Shown: positions 24,678-34,073 of the stretch, piece by piece
Layout: each line of letters starts with the position of its first letter
Position numbering within the stretch: position 1 is the first letter of the stretch
Source: Dongia deserti
GTDB lineage: Bacteria > Pseudomonadota > Alphaproteobacteria > Dongiales > Dongiaceae
Length of the DNA: 64,000 nt
NCBI RefSeq assembly: GCF_003574735.1
Contig: NZ_QORW01000003.1
Span: forward strand, 124,001-188,000
Reading direction: 5' to 3'
Notes under the pieces: model-generated
Database searches by the model: none
What the model was told of the DNA's origin: nothing
What the model saw: only the letters and a program-made list of their open reading frames with translations
Made by a program: the position numbers and the translations under genes

Positions 24678-25751
24678 TTATGGAAGACGCTGGCCGCTTT
24701 GGGCATCGAACAGATGCAGCCATTCAGCCGGCAGGCGGATGGTGACAGCATCGCTGCCACTGACGTCGCGGTTCAAGGTGAAAGCCTTCAGCGTGGTGCC
24801 GAACGGACGGATATGCAGGATAGTGCCAAGGCCGGTCGGCTCGACCAGCTCGACCTTGCAGCGGATGCCGGCATCATTGGTAGCGCCAACCGGAATGTGT
24901 TCCGGCCGAATGCCGACGGTGATGGCAGCACCGTCTGCTATTTGATGCTGCCGCTGCAGCGGGATGCGGGTGCCACCTTGCACTTCGATCGCCGGGCCGG
25001 CGCTATTGGCACAATAGGTGCCGTTGAACATGTTCATGGCAGGCGAACCGATGAAGCCGGCGACGAACAGGTTGGCCGGCCGGTCATAGAGATCGAGCGG
25101 GCTACCCACCTGCTGCACGAGGCCGGCATTCATCGCCACGATGCGGTCGGCCAGGGTCATGGCCTCGATCTGGTCATGCGTCACATAGATCGAGGTCGCG
25201 CCCAGCGACTGGTGCAGCTTCTTGATCTCGCCCCGCATCTGTTCTCGCAGCCGGGCATCGAGGTTGGACAATGGCTCATCGAATAGGAAGGCCTTGGGCG
25301 CACGCACGATGGCGCGGCCCATCGCGACCCGCTGGCGCTGCCCGCCGGAGAGCGCGCGTGGCCGGCGCGCCATCAGCGCGTCCAGTCCGAGCTTCGTTGC
25401 GGCGCCCGAAATTGCGGCAGCGATGCGCTCCTTCGCCGTACGGCGCAGACGCAGGCTGTAGCTCATGTTCTCCGCGACCGTCATGTGAGGATAGAGCGCG
25501 TAGGACTGGAACACCATCGCGATATCGCGATCCTTGGGCTCCAGATCGTTGACACGGCGGCCATCGATGCGGATCTCGCCAGCCGAGATGTCCTCGAGGC
25601 CCGCGATCATGCGCAGCAGCGTGGACTTGCCGCAACCCGATGGACCGACCAGAACCACGAACTCGCCGTCGTGGATCGAAAGGTCGATGCCGTGCAGGAC
25701 GTGGACCGGACCATAGGCCTTGCGGATGTCGGCAATATCGATGGATGCCAT
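24678..25751 (-). CDS. ugpC: CUT1-type ABC transporter ATPase (UgpC/MalK-like)
   Basis: 357 residues. Walker A GPSGCGKST, Q-loop VFQSYALYPHMTV, signature LSGGQRQRVAMGRA, Walker B FLFDEPLSNLD and switch His VTHDQIEAM. The C-terminal third is the TOBE/MalK regulatory domain (GIRPEHIPVG). It energises the importer formed by the two upstream permeases. It lies ten bases after the second permease and is the last gene of a six-gene operon starting with the FadR-type regulator. The symbol is a family label and does not imply glycerol-3-phosphate as substrate. Confidence 0.9.
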   Translation of the reverse strand: MASIDIADIRKAYGPVHVLHGIDLSIHDGEFVVLVGPSGCGKSTLLRMIAGLEDISAGEIRIDGRRVNDLEPKDRDIAMVFQSYALYPHMTVAENMSYSLRLRRTAKERIAAAISGAATKLGLDALMARRPRALSGGQRQRVAMGRAIVRAPKAFLFDEPLSNLDARLREQMRGEIKKLHQSLGATSIYVTHDQIEAMTLADRIVAMNAGLVQQVGSPLDLYDRPANLFVAGFIGSPAMNMFNGTYCANSAGPAIEVQGGTRIPLQRQHQIADGAAITVGIRPEHIPVGATNDAGIRCKVELVEPTGLGTILHIRPFGTTLKAFTLNRDVSGSDAVTIRLPAEWLHLFDAQSGQRLP

Positions 25752-25761
25752 GGGAATCTCC

Positions 25762-26598
25762 TCAGCCCTTCACCGCACCGGCCGTCAGGCCCTGCACGAG
25801 ATAGCGCTGGATGAAGAGGAAAAAGAGGCAGGCCGGAATGAGGGCCAGCACGCCCGCCGCCATCATCTGCCCGAAATCGACCGAGAACTTCGAGACGAAG
25901 GAGAGCAACCCGACCGGGAAGGTGCTGACCCCGCTGCTGGAGATCAGCATCAAGGCGAACAGCAATTCGCTCCACGCCGCGGTGAACACGAAGCCAAGGG
26001 TCGCCGCGATGCCGGGCAGCGTCAGCGGCAGGATGATCTGGCTGAAGGCGCGGAAGCGGGTCGCGCCATCGATCATCGCCGCCTCCTCGAGATCCTTCGG
26101 TATGCCGTCGAAGAAGCTTTGCATCAGGAAGGTCGCGAACGGCACGTTGAAGGCGACATAGACGATGACGAGGCCGGTCAGGCTGTTGGTGAGGCCAAGG
26201 GGTGACAGCATCTTGAAGATCGGCGCGATCAGCATGACCAGCGGAAACATCTGGGTCAGCAGCATCAAGATGACGATCCAATACTTGCCGCGGAAAGCGA
26301 AGCGTGACAGCGCGTAACCCGCGCAAGACGCCAGGATCGTGACGATGAAAGCGGTCGAACCCGAGACGATCACGCTGTTCTGGAAGAAACGCGGGAAATC
26401 GCTGTGCTTCAGCACGAAGAGGTAATGGTCGACGCTGGCATGCGAGGGCCACAGGCGCACACCTTCGCTATAGAGCAGATCGTTGGGCGTGACCGAGACT
26501 TTCAGCAACCAATAGAGCGGGAACAGCGCGACAACGATGTACACGAGGATGGCGCTACGATGCGCGATAGTGCCTGCGATGCGCTTCGAGCGAGTCAT
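25762..26598 (-). CDS. CUT1 ABC transporter permease, MalG/UgpE-like
   Basis: 278 residues. The N-terminal ILVYIVVALFPLYWLLKVS, then about five further hydrophobic segments and the EAA loop DLEEAAMIDGATRFRAFSQIILPLTLPG that contacts the ATPase; the end GLTAGAVKG is typical of MalG-type subunits. The ATG at 26598 overlaps the stop of the first permease. A longer open frame runs upstream but it is the shadow of the first permease gene. Confidence 0.9.
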   Translation of the reverse strand: MTRSKRIAGTIAHRSAILVYIVVALFPLYWLLKVSVTPNDLLYSEGVRLWPSHASVDHYLFVLKHSDFPRFFQNSVIVSGSTAFIVTILASCAGYALSRFAFRGKYWIVILMLLTQMFPLVMLIAPIFKMLSPLGLTNSLTGLVIVYVAFNVPFATFLMQSFFDGIPKDLEEAAMIDGATRFRAFSQIILPLTLPGIAATLGFVFTAAWSELLFALMLISSSGVSTFPVGLLSFVSKFSVDFGQMMAAGVLALIPACLFFLFIQRYLVQGLTAGAVKG

Positions 26599-27533
26599 CA
26601 CGCCCTCCGCAGCATGGTCTGGCGCAGCAGCACGATCAGCAGCGAATACGCCATCAGCAGGAGCAGCAGGACCAGCGCGATGGCGGAGGCATAGCCGAAA
26701 TCGAGCCGGCGGAAGGCCTGAGTGAAGATATAGCTGGCGACAATCTGCGTCCGGTCGGCTGGGCCGCCCTTGGTCATCACGATGATGAGGTCGGCAAAGT
26801 TGGAGATCCAGACCGTGCGCAACAGAACCGTGATGGCGATGGTCGGCGCCAAGAACGGCAAGGTGATGGACCAGAAACGCTGGAATGCGTTCGCGCCGTC
26901 GATTGCCGCCGCTTCGTAGAGATCGCGCGGGATTGCCTGCAAGGCCGCCAGCAAGGTGATCGCAAAAAATGGGATGCCCCACCAGATATTGGCGATGATC
27001 GGCCCCCACATCGCGTTCTGCGGATCGGACAGCAGGTTGGTCGGCGCATCGAAAATGCCGAGCGCCGTGAGCCAGTGCGGCAGCGGCCCGACAACCGGAT
27101 TGAACAGCCACGCCCAATTGAGCCCCGAGAGGAAGCTTGGAACCGCCCAGGGCAGGAAGACGAGTGCCTGTGCGAGAGCGCGGCCGCGGAACGGCCGGTC
27201 GAGCAATAGCGCCAGGATAAGCCCGAAGGTGAACTGGAAGAACACCGATGCGCCGGCCCAGAACAAGGTGTTCTTGAGCGCACGGGCGAAGTTCTTGTCG
27301 CTCGCCAGCGTCTCGAAATGCTGCAGCCCGACAAAGCCGCCGCTGAACGGGTTGAGCAGGCGCACATCGCGGAACGCGTAGGACAGCCCGAGCGCCAACG
27401 GCACCAGCATCACCGCGACGATCAGGATCAGCGCCGGCGCGGAATAGAGCCAAGGCTCGCTCGCAGTCGCCAACCGCCGCAGGAAGGGGCGGTGGTCGGA
27501 CGGCAGGCGAGCGTGTTGGGCAACGGTTGTCAT
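26598..27533 (-). CDS. CUT1 ABC transporter permease, MalF/UgpA-like
   Basis: 311 residues. ALILIVAVMLVPLALGLSYAF is the first membrane segment, and the EAA loop is DLYEAAAIDGANAFQRFWSITLPFLAP. Six hydrophobic segments in all. It partners the 25762 permease; the genes overlap by ATGA. Upstream, a repeat-rich gap separates it from the binding-protein gene. Confidence 0.9.
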   Translation of the reverse strand: MTTVAQHARLPSDHRPFLRRLATASEPWLYSAPALILIVAVMLVPLALGLSYAFRDVRLLNPFSGGFVGLQHFETLASDKNFARALKNTLFWAGASVFFQFTFGLILALLLDRPFRGRALAQALVFLPWAVPSFLSGLNWAWLFNPVVGPLPHWLTALGIFDAPTNLLSDPQNAMWGPIIANIWWGIPFFAITLLAALQAIPRDLYEAAAIDGANAFQRFWSITLPFLAPTIAITVLLRTVWISNFADLIIVMTKGGPADRTQIVASYIFTQAFRRLDFGYASAIALVLLLLLMAYSLLIVLLRQTMLRRA

Positions 27534-27547
27534 GTTGCGAATCCCCC

Positions 27548-27650
27548 TCCCCCATCATGGGGGAAGGCCGGGGTGGGGGAAGCGAGCGAAAATTGCCTCA
27601 CATTGAGACGCGGCTTCCCCCTTTCTAAGCCTCCCCCAGTTTGGGGGAGG
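27548..27650. repeat. REP-like palindromic element between binding protein and permease genes
   Basis: Two G/C-tract palindromes bracket the element: TCCCCCAT-C-ATGGGGGA (27548-27564) and CCTCCCCCA-GTT-TGGGGGAGG (27630-27650), with further C- and G-tracts between them. Composition and symmetry are those of short interspersed palindromes common in alphaproteobacterial intergenic DNA. In the transcript they would form stable stems just after the binding-protein gene and favour its expression over the permeases. Confidence 0.6.
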
Positions 27651-27669
27651 GGATTACGGCGCATGTTCG

Positions 27670-28932
27670 TCACTGGGCCGCCAGGAACTTCTGCTGGGCC
27701 TTGGTCATGTAGTCGGCCCATTCCTGCGCGAGATCCTCAGGCGTGCGTTCGCCGAGCAGGGCTTCCTGGCTGGTCTTGATCACCAGCGAATCCTTGAAGT
27801 AGGCGAATTCTTCCAGGTGCGTCGGCATCACCGTCGGATGCACATCCTTGTCCGCCAGCTCCTCGAACCAGCCCTTGAACTTCGGATCGGCATAGAACGG
27901 ATCGGTCTCCGCCGACTTGCGGGCCGGCAACGCGCCGGTGCGCTTGTTCCAGGCGATGTTGCCTTCCTTCCCCTCCAAGGTCGCGATCAGCTTCCACGCC
28001 AGATCCTTGTTATCGCTGTCGGAGAACATCGACCAGCCGGCATAACCGATGGTCGGGAACGCCTTGCCGCTCGGGCCCTTGGGGAACGGCGCGACGCCAT
28101 AATCCTCCGGCTTCATGCGCTCGGCGATGGCGATCAAGGCATCGGGATCCTGGTCGAGCATCGCGCAGGTGCCGGAATAGAAACCGGCGACGATCTCGTT
28201 GAAGCCCCAGTTCACGCTGTCCTTGGGCGCATAGCCGTTCTTGTAGAGATCGACCAGGAAGGCGATGCCCTTGACCCAACCTTCATCGGCGAAGGTCGAG
28301 GTGCCATCCGCCCTGAAGAACTCGTTGGAGCCGGCGGCGGTGGCGCCGAACATCACCCAGCCATTCAACCCGCCCGGCCCACCGCGCAAGCAGTAGCCAT
28401 ACTTGCCCGGCAATGCCGAGACCTTCTTGGAGGCTTCCCAGAATTCATCGAGCGTCTTCGGCGGGCCTGCCACGCCGGCTTCCTCGAACAGCTTCTTGTT
28501 ATAGAACATGGCGCGCAGATAGAAGCCGTAGGGCAGCATGTAGGCGGTATTGTTGACCGCCCGGCCGAACTCCAACGCGCGATTGTTGAGGTCATCGGTC
28601 TCGTCCCATCTCTTGAGATAGGGCTCGAGGTTCTCCAGCGACCCGTTCTTGGCATAGAGCGCCAGCCAGGTGTCGGGCATCTCCACCACGTCGGGAGTCT
28701 CGCCAGCGGACACCATGGTGGCGAACTTCTCGAACGCCTCGCCCCATGGCAGCGAGATGATCTCGACCTTGGCCTCCGGATTGGCGGCCTCGAACCTTGC
28801 AACGATGGATTTGAGCGTCTCGGTGCGCTCCGGGCTGGTGATGACCTCGACCAGTTTCAGCGTGGTATCGGCAAGGGCCGAACTGCTGAGCAATGCGGTC
28901 AGAGCGGTTGCAGCAACTAGTTTCTTGAACAC
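27670..28932 (-). CDS. CUT1 extracellular solute-binding protein
   Basis: 420 residues from a GTG at 28932 with GAGGAGG upstream. The signal peptide (FKKLVAATALTALLSSSALA) precedes an SBP_bac_1 fold: LKSIVARFEAANPEAKVEIISL, TPDVVEMPDTWLALY, FYLRAMFYNKKLFEEAGV and TIGYAGWSMFSDSDNKDLAW. The fold fits sugars or sugar-like ligands. It lies in an operon after a PLP-dependent C-S lyase gene, so a nitrogen- or sulfur-containing conjugate is possible. The ligand is not predictable. Confidence 0.9.
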   Translation of the reverse strand: MFKKLVAATALTALLSSSALADTTLKLVEVITSPERTETLKSIVARFEAANPEAKVEIISLPWGEAFEKFATMVSAGETPDVVEMPDTWLALYAKNGSLENLEPYLKRWDETDDLNNRALEFGRAVNNTAYMLPYGFYLRAMFYNKKLFEEAGVAGPPKTLDEFWEASKKVSALPGKYGYCLRGGPGGLNGWVMFGATAAGSNEFFRADGTSTFADEGWVKGIAFLVDLYKNGYAPKDSVNWGFNEIVAGFYSGTCAMLDQDPDALIAIAERMKPEDYGVAPFPKGPSGKAFPTIGYAGWSMFSDSDNKDLAWKLIATLEGKEGNIAWNKRTGALPARKSAETDPFYADPKFKGWFEELADKDVHPTVMPTHLEEFAYFKDSLVIKTSQEALLGERTPEDLAQEWADYMTKAQQKFLAAQ

Positions 28933-28961
28933 TGTCTCCTCCTCTGTTGATTGGTTTCTGA

Positions 28962-30140
28962 TTAGGTTTGCGAGCGCGCGGCGAAATCGACCGCCCCGGC
29001 CAGATCGCTCCACAGCACGTCAGCGCCTTCGAGACCCACGTGCAGTCGGACACAGCGGGGATCAACGCCGAAATCGATGGCGGAGTTGGGTCCGGCCGCC
29101 TGCTTGCGCACCACTTCAGCCGGAACGACCAGGCTCTCATGGCCGCCCCAGCTCACGCCGAGCTTGAACAGCCGCAGCTTGTCGGCGAAGGCGGGAATGT
29201 CGATCCCAGGCTTGAACACGAAGGAAAACAAGCCCGACGTCCCGGTGAGGCCGTCCGGCAGCTGATTGCCGAGACCGGGATGCTCCACACTTTCAACAGC
29301 ATCATGGGCCGCGAGCCGCCGGGCGACCGACAGAGCGGCAGCCTCATGCGCCTTCATACGGATCGGCAGGGTGCGCAAGCCGCGGATCAGCAGCCAGGCA
29401 TCGAAGGGCGAAAGCTTGCCCCCAAGATAAGGCAGCGTCGCGGACCGAATCTGGCCGATCAACGCCTTCGACCCCGCCACGGCACCCGCCACAACATCGC
29501 TATGGCCGCCGAGATATTTCGAGGCGGAATGCAGCACCAGATCCACGCCCATTGTGATCGGTCGCTGGAAGACCGGCGTCGCCCAGCTGTTATCGATGAC
29601 CGTCAGCACGCCGTGATGCTTGGCGAGCGCGGCGAGAGTGCGGATATCGTGCGTCTCGAAGGTCCAGCTGGTCGGGCTCTCCATATAGAAGAGCGCGGCA
29701 CCCGGCAGCGCCTTGGCGACCGCATCTTCATCGCGGCCGTCTACATAGGTTGCGCTGATGCCGAAGCGTTTGAGCAGCGTCTGGTTGAGGCGGTAGGTAT
29801 CCGGATAAAGATGTTTGACGCACAAGATGCGATCGCCCGGCTTCACGAATGTCAGGATGGTAGAGGAGATCGCCGCCATGCCGCTGCCGAAGCCGAGCGC
29901 GTCTTCCGCGCCTTCCAACTCCGCCAGCTTCTCTTCAAACATGCGGACGGTGGGGTTGAGGCCGCGCGAATAGGTCGGCCGGACCTTGAGCCCGCGATAG
30001 GTCTCCTCCATCTCGGCATAGGTCGAGAAGGTGAAAAGCGAGGTCTGCACGATCGGCGGCACCACCGCATCGAACGCATTCGCTTCGTCATGCGCGACGG
30101 CAAGAGAGGCCTGGGCGAATACGTCGTCGGCATCGTTCAT
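28962..30140 (-). CDS. PLP-dependent Cys/Met metabolism enzyme (cystathionine beta-lyase-like)
   Basis: 392 residues, fold-type I aminotransferase superfamily. Seen: YSRGLNPTVRMFEEKLAELEGAE near the N-terminus, ESPTSWTFETHDI, VIDNSWATPVFQ and the PLP Lys in HSASKYLGGHSD; C-terminal SWGGHESLVVPAE is typical of MetC. The reaction would be beta- or gamma-elimination/replacement on sulfur-containing amino acids. It overlaps the regulator gene by ATGA upstream and is followed after 29 bases by the ABC binding protein. A catabolic role on an imported compound is more likely than methionine synthesis. Confidence 0.9.
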   Translation of the reverse strand: MNDADDVFAQASLAVAHDEANAFDAVVPPIVQTSLFTFSTYAEMEETYRGLKVRPTYSRGLNPTVRMFEEKLAELEGAEDALGFGSGMAAISSTILTFVKPGDRILCVKHLYPDTYRLNQTLLKRFGISATYVDGRDEDAVAKALPGAALFYMESPTSWTFETHDIRTLAALAKHHGVLTVIDNSWATPVFQRPITMGVDLVLHSASKYLGGHSDVVAGAVAGSKALIGQIRSATLPYLGGKLSPFDAWLLIRGLRTLPIRMKAHEAAALSVARRLAAHDAVESVEHPGLGNQLPDGLTGTSGLFSFVFKPGIDIPAFADKLRLFKLGVSWGGHESLVVPAEVVRKQAAGPNSAIDFGVDPRCVRLHVGLEGADVLWSDLAGAVDFAARSQT

Positions 30141-30847
30141 TGCGACATTTCCTTGATGTCTTCTTCGACGATCGCGAGGATCGCCAGCGTCTTTTCCCGC
30201 GCGTCCTCGTCATCACGCGCCGCGATCGCGTCGAACAATTCGCGATGAAACGGAAAGGAGCGGCGCGCGAAGTCGGACCGGTCGAACGGTTTCTCCCAGA
30301 AGCTCTCGAACGCTTCGCGCATCTGCTCGAGCAATTGCCGGAACAACGGATTGTGGGTGGCGTCGTAGATCGCCAGATGGAAGGCCAGATCCTCCCGCCC
30401 CGCCGTTCCCTTCTCGTGATGGACGGCCTCCATCTCCTCGAGCTTGCGCTCGATGACCTTGAGATCCTTCGCATTGCGGCGCAGCGCCGCCAGCGCGCTT
30501 GCCTCCACTTCCAGACCCCGCCGCACGTCCAGCGTCTGCAGCAAGGCATCGCGCAGATGTCTGGTATCGATCGACAGAGGAACGTGGATGGTGTCCGCCG
30601 AGACGCTGCGCAGCAGGTACGTGCCACTGCCCCGGCGCGATTCCACGATGCCGAGGGCCTGCAGCTGGCGAATGACCTCGCGTACCGTGGAGCGACCGAC
30701 CGCCAGCGCTCCCATCAGCTCGCGCTCCGCCGGCAATCTTTGCCCGGGTTTCAGCCGCGATTGCGCGATGTAGCCGGCCAGCGCGTTCATCACGCTCTCC
30801 GCGCGATCGGCGTTCGGCAGCGGCTTCAGCGCGGCTGGCCTGTTCAT
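30137..30847 (-). CDS. FadR-subfamily GntR transcriptional regulator
   Basis: 236 residues from the ATG at 30847. The winged helix is ALAGYIAQSRLKPGQRLPAERELMGALAVGRSTVREVIRQLQALGIVE (shown here as the recognisable LPAERELM and STVREVIRQL pieces), followed by an FCD ligand domain with metal-binding pattern (DLAFHLAIYDATHN, PFHRELFDAI). ATGs at 30874 and 30901 are in frame, but 30901 lies inside a TTGACA-containing promoter and 30874 is inside the operator-like repeat, so 30847 is preferred. It is the first gene of the lyase-ABC operon and probably represses it. Confidence 0.85.
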   Translation of the reverse strand: MNRPAALKPLPNADRAESVMNALAGYIAQSRLKPGQRLPAERELMGALAVGRSTVREVIRQLQALGIVESRRGSGTYLLRSVSADTIHVPLSIDTRHLRDALLQTLDVRRGLEVEASALAALRRNAKDLKVIERKLEEMEAVHHEKGTAGREDLAFHLAIYDATHNPLFRQLLEQMREAFESFWEKPFDRSDFARRSFPFHRELFDAIAARDDEDAREKTLAILAIVEEDIKEMSQ

Positions 30848-30862
30848 ACGGGTGATCCCAAA

Positions 30863-30908
30863 TTGGTCTGACATCTGACAGGTTCTGAATTTGCCGGACA
30901 TTTGTCAA
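30863..30908 (-). promoter_or_regulatory. Putative promoter and operator of the FadR-type regulator operon
   Basis: On the minus strand TTGACA is at 30908-30903 with a poor -10 (GAACCT, 30885-30880) after 17 bases. Immediately downstream, TGTCAGA is repeated in tandem (30880-30867) within TGTCAGATGTCAGACCAA, which resembles the GTCTGAC-like sites of FadR-family proteins. Such a site would overlap the transcription start and allow autorepression. Confidence 0.42.
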
Positions 30909-31021
30909 CCCGGATTCCGGCGATCGCGCATGTCGCTCTCGACGACCCGGCGCGCTTTGGCTAGTGTTGCCGCTCCAAAAAATACAGAAACCCAAAAAGA
31001 ACACTGCGGAGGCGTAGTTTC

Positions 31022-32083
<1,062 letters not shown>

Positions 32084-32126
32084 CCGACGCTGCAGCTGCG
32101 AACCAAAGCGCGCGGACCATTTTTGC

Positions 32127-32140
32127 TGCTGTGCACAGCA
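32127..32140. promoter_or_regulatory. Perfect 14-base palindrome upstream of the TAT-type binding protein
   Basis: TGCTGTGCACAGCA at 32127-32140 lies 39 bases upstream of a TTGACA box and could be an operator or activator site for the 32332 gene. Confidence 0.4.
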
Positions 32141-32178
32141 TTGTTACGGCAGTTCGCGGACCCGCAACCGAGGCTTAA

Positions 32179-32207
32179 TTGACAATCAGATGGGCCGTTT
32201 GCATACT
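32179..32207 (+). promoter_or_regulatory. Putative sigma70 promoter of the second binding-protein operon
   Basis: TTGACA (32179-32184), 17-base spacer, CATACT (32202-32207; four of six). Transcription would start near 32214 with a leader of about 118 bases to the ATG at 32332. Confidence 0.5.
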
Positions 32208-32331
32208 TTGCAGTGCGTCCTTCAAACAAGAAGTTGTGCCGCGGAGCGCGGGAGCAGAATCCACTCGCGAGCGCTTTTCGAGCCCAACCGGTACAACGTT
32301 TCATCGCACGGGCGCCAAGGGGAGGAAATCC

Positions 32332-33969
32332 ATGAGAGTTGAGCTGTACAATCTGCTTACCCGCCGCACCGTGCTGAAGGGCGGTGCGGCTGCAGCGGCA
32401 CTCGGTGTCGCGGGCGCCGCAGGCGTTCTGCCCAAATCGGCCAATGCCGATCTGCGCGCTGAACTGCTGAAAATTCCCGGCGTCAACATGGGATCGCCGA
32501 CGGATGCCGACTGGCAGAAGGTCGGCGAGCTGTGCATGGGCTCGACCAAAGCGACCGTCCAGCAGGGCGAGTTCAAAGGCGTTGAGCTGACCTTCATGGG
32601 GCTTAACAACCAGAACCTTCACAATCTGCTGTTCCGCGGTTTCCTGAAGCCGTGGGAAGCCTACACCGGCGCCAAGATCAACTGGATCGACTTGGCGCAG
32701 GCGGACTACAACCCGCGCCTCCAGCAGGCGATCGCTACCGGCACCGTCGATTTCGACATCGTCGAGATGGGCGCGCCGTTCGAAGGCGACGTGTGCGGCA
32801 AGGGCTTGGCTTCCGTCATGCCGGACTGGGTCAAGCAGCAGATCGAAATGGACGATTATGTCGGCTACCTGAAGGCGCCGGTGGGCACCTGGGAAGGCAA
32901 GACCTATCGCATCTCGATCGACGGCGACTGCCACAACTTCAACTACCGCACCGACTACTTCTCCGACCAAGAACTCGCCGCGGCCTGGAAGGCTGAGGGG
33001 CACCAGGGCGAATGGGGTGTGCCGAAGACCTGGCAACAGGTCCAAGAGGTCACGAAGTTCCTCAAGGGCAAGCAGGTCGCCGGGCAGGACGCCTATGGCT
33101 ATCTCGATCCGATCAAGCCCTGGGGCGGATTCGGCTTCTACTTCCTCGGCAGCCGCGCGACGGCTTATGCCAAGCATCCGGACGACAAAGCCTGGCTGTT
33201 CGATGCCGACACGATGAAGCCGCGCATCAACAATCCGGCCTGGGTCCGCGCGATCCAGGACGTGATCGATGCCCTGCCCTACGAGCCGGCCGACCAGCTG
33301 AACGCCGATCCGAACACGACCGGCTTCTCGCAATTCCTCGCGGGCACCGGCGCGATGTGCTCCTGGTGGGGCGATGTCGGCTCCAACGCCAAGACCAACG
33401 ACAGTTCCGTCATCGGGGACGTTTGCGGATTCTCCATCCTGCCGGGATCGGACGACGTCTACAACTCGAAGACCGGCAAGTGGGACAAGCTGGCGAGCGG
33501 CCCCAACTACGCGCCCAACATGGCCTATATCGGCTGGGGCATCTATGTGATGGCGCGCGTCGACAGCGATTCCAAGAAGCAGAAGGCGGCCTGGAGCGCA
33601 GCCGCACATCTTGGCGGCAAGGACATCTCGCTGTGGACGGCGGCCTATCCGTCAGGCTTCCAGCCTTACCGCAACAGCCACTTCAATGTTCCGGAGTGGG
33701 TCGCTGCGGGCTACGACGAGGCCTTTATCAAGTCGTACCTGGATTCGGAGGGCAACTCCTACAATCATCCGAACGCCGCGATCGAACCGCGCATTCCCGG
33801 CATCTTCCAGTATTACAGCGTCGCCGAGGATGAGCTGAACAAGATCTGGTCTGGCGGTTCGGATGCACAGACCGGCGCGGACAGGATCGCCGCAGCGTGG
33901 GAGAAGATCACCGACGAGATCGGGCGTGACAAGCAGATCGCGCTCTACAAGGCATCGCTCGGCATGTAG
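32332..33969 (+). CDS. Extracellular solute-binding protein with twin-arginine signal
   Basis: 545 residues, longer than the usual 420-450 for CUT1 binding proteins. The N-terminus NLLTRRTVLKGGAAAAALGVAGAAG carries a twin-arginine motif, so it is exported folded by Tat. The mature part shows ELTFMGLNNQNLHNLLFRGF, VDFDIVEMGAPFEGDV, VGTWEGKTYRISIDGD and several Trp-rich ligand-site stretches (WWGDVGSN). Tat export suggests a bound cofactor or metal, or rapid folding. GGGGAGGAAATC precedes the ATG. The kinase/SgcQ/SgcX-like genes nearby suggest a carbohydrate ligand. Confidence 0.9.
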   Translation: MRVELYNLLTRRTVLKGGAAAAALGVAGAAGVLPKSANADLRAELLKIPGVNMGSPTDADWQKVGELCMGSTKATVQQGEFKGVELTFMGLNNQNLHNLLFRGFLKPWEAYTGAKINWIDLAQADYNPRLQQAIATGTVDFDIVEMGAPFEGDVCGKGLASVMPDWVKQQIEMDDYVGYLKAPVGTWEGKTYRISIDGDCHNFNYRTDYFSDQELAAAWKAEGHQGEWGVPKTWQQVQEVTKFLKGKQVAGQDAYGYLDPIKPWGGFGFYFLGSRATAYAKHPDDKAWLFDADTMKPRINNPAWVRAIQDVIDALPYEPADQLNADPNTTGFSQFLAGTGAMCSWWGDVGSNAKTNDSSVIGDVCGFSILPGSDDVYNSKTGKWDKLASGPNYAPNMAYIGWGIYVMARVDSDSKKQKAAWSAAAHLGGKDISLWTAAYPSGFQPYRNSHFNVPEWVAAGYDEAFIKSYLDSEGNSYNHPNAAIEPRIPGIFQYYSVAEDELNKIWSGGSDAQTGADRIAAAWEKITDEIGRDKQIALYKASLGM

Positions 33970-33997
33970 CCAACGCGGTCGTGATCGTACACCAATG

Positions 33998-34035
33998 GAC
34001 TGGTGGCGCTGGCCGGCGCCACCAGTCTCTCTTTT
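33998..34035 (+). terminator. Strong hairpin with U-rich tail between binding-protein and permease genes
   Basis: GACTGGTGGCGC (33998-34009) pairs perfectly with GCGCCACCAGTC (34016-34027) around a six-base loop, followed by TCTCTTTT. It sits 28 bases after the binding-protein stop and 39 before the first permease ATG, so it probably acts as a partial terminator that keeps binding protein in excess. Confidence 0.75.
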
Positions 34036-34073
34036 CATAGGCCTATTGCCTGGTTCTTTAGTATCGTCACTCC

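Noticed and set aside
26599-27558. Upstream extension of the MalG-like permease to about 600 residues
   Set aside because: The added part is the shadow of the first permease; the ATG at 26598 gives the normal family length and ATGA overlap.
27541-27669. CRISPR array or insertion sequence at the C/G-tract repeats
   Set aside because: There are only two palindromes of different sequence, no regular spacers, no transposase and no target duplication.
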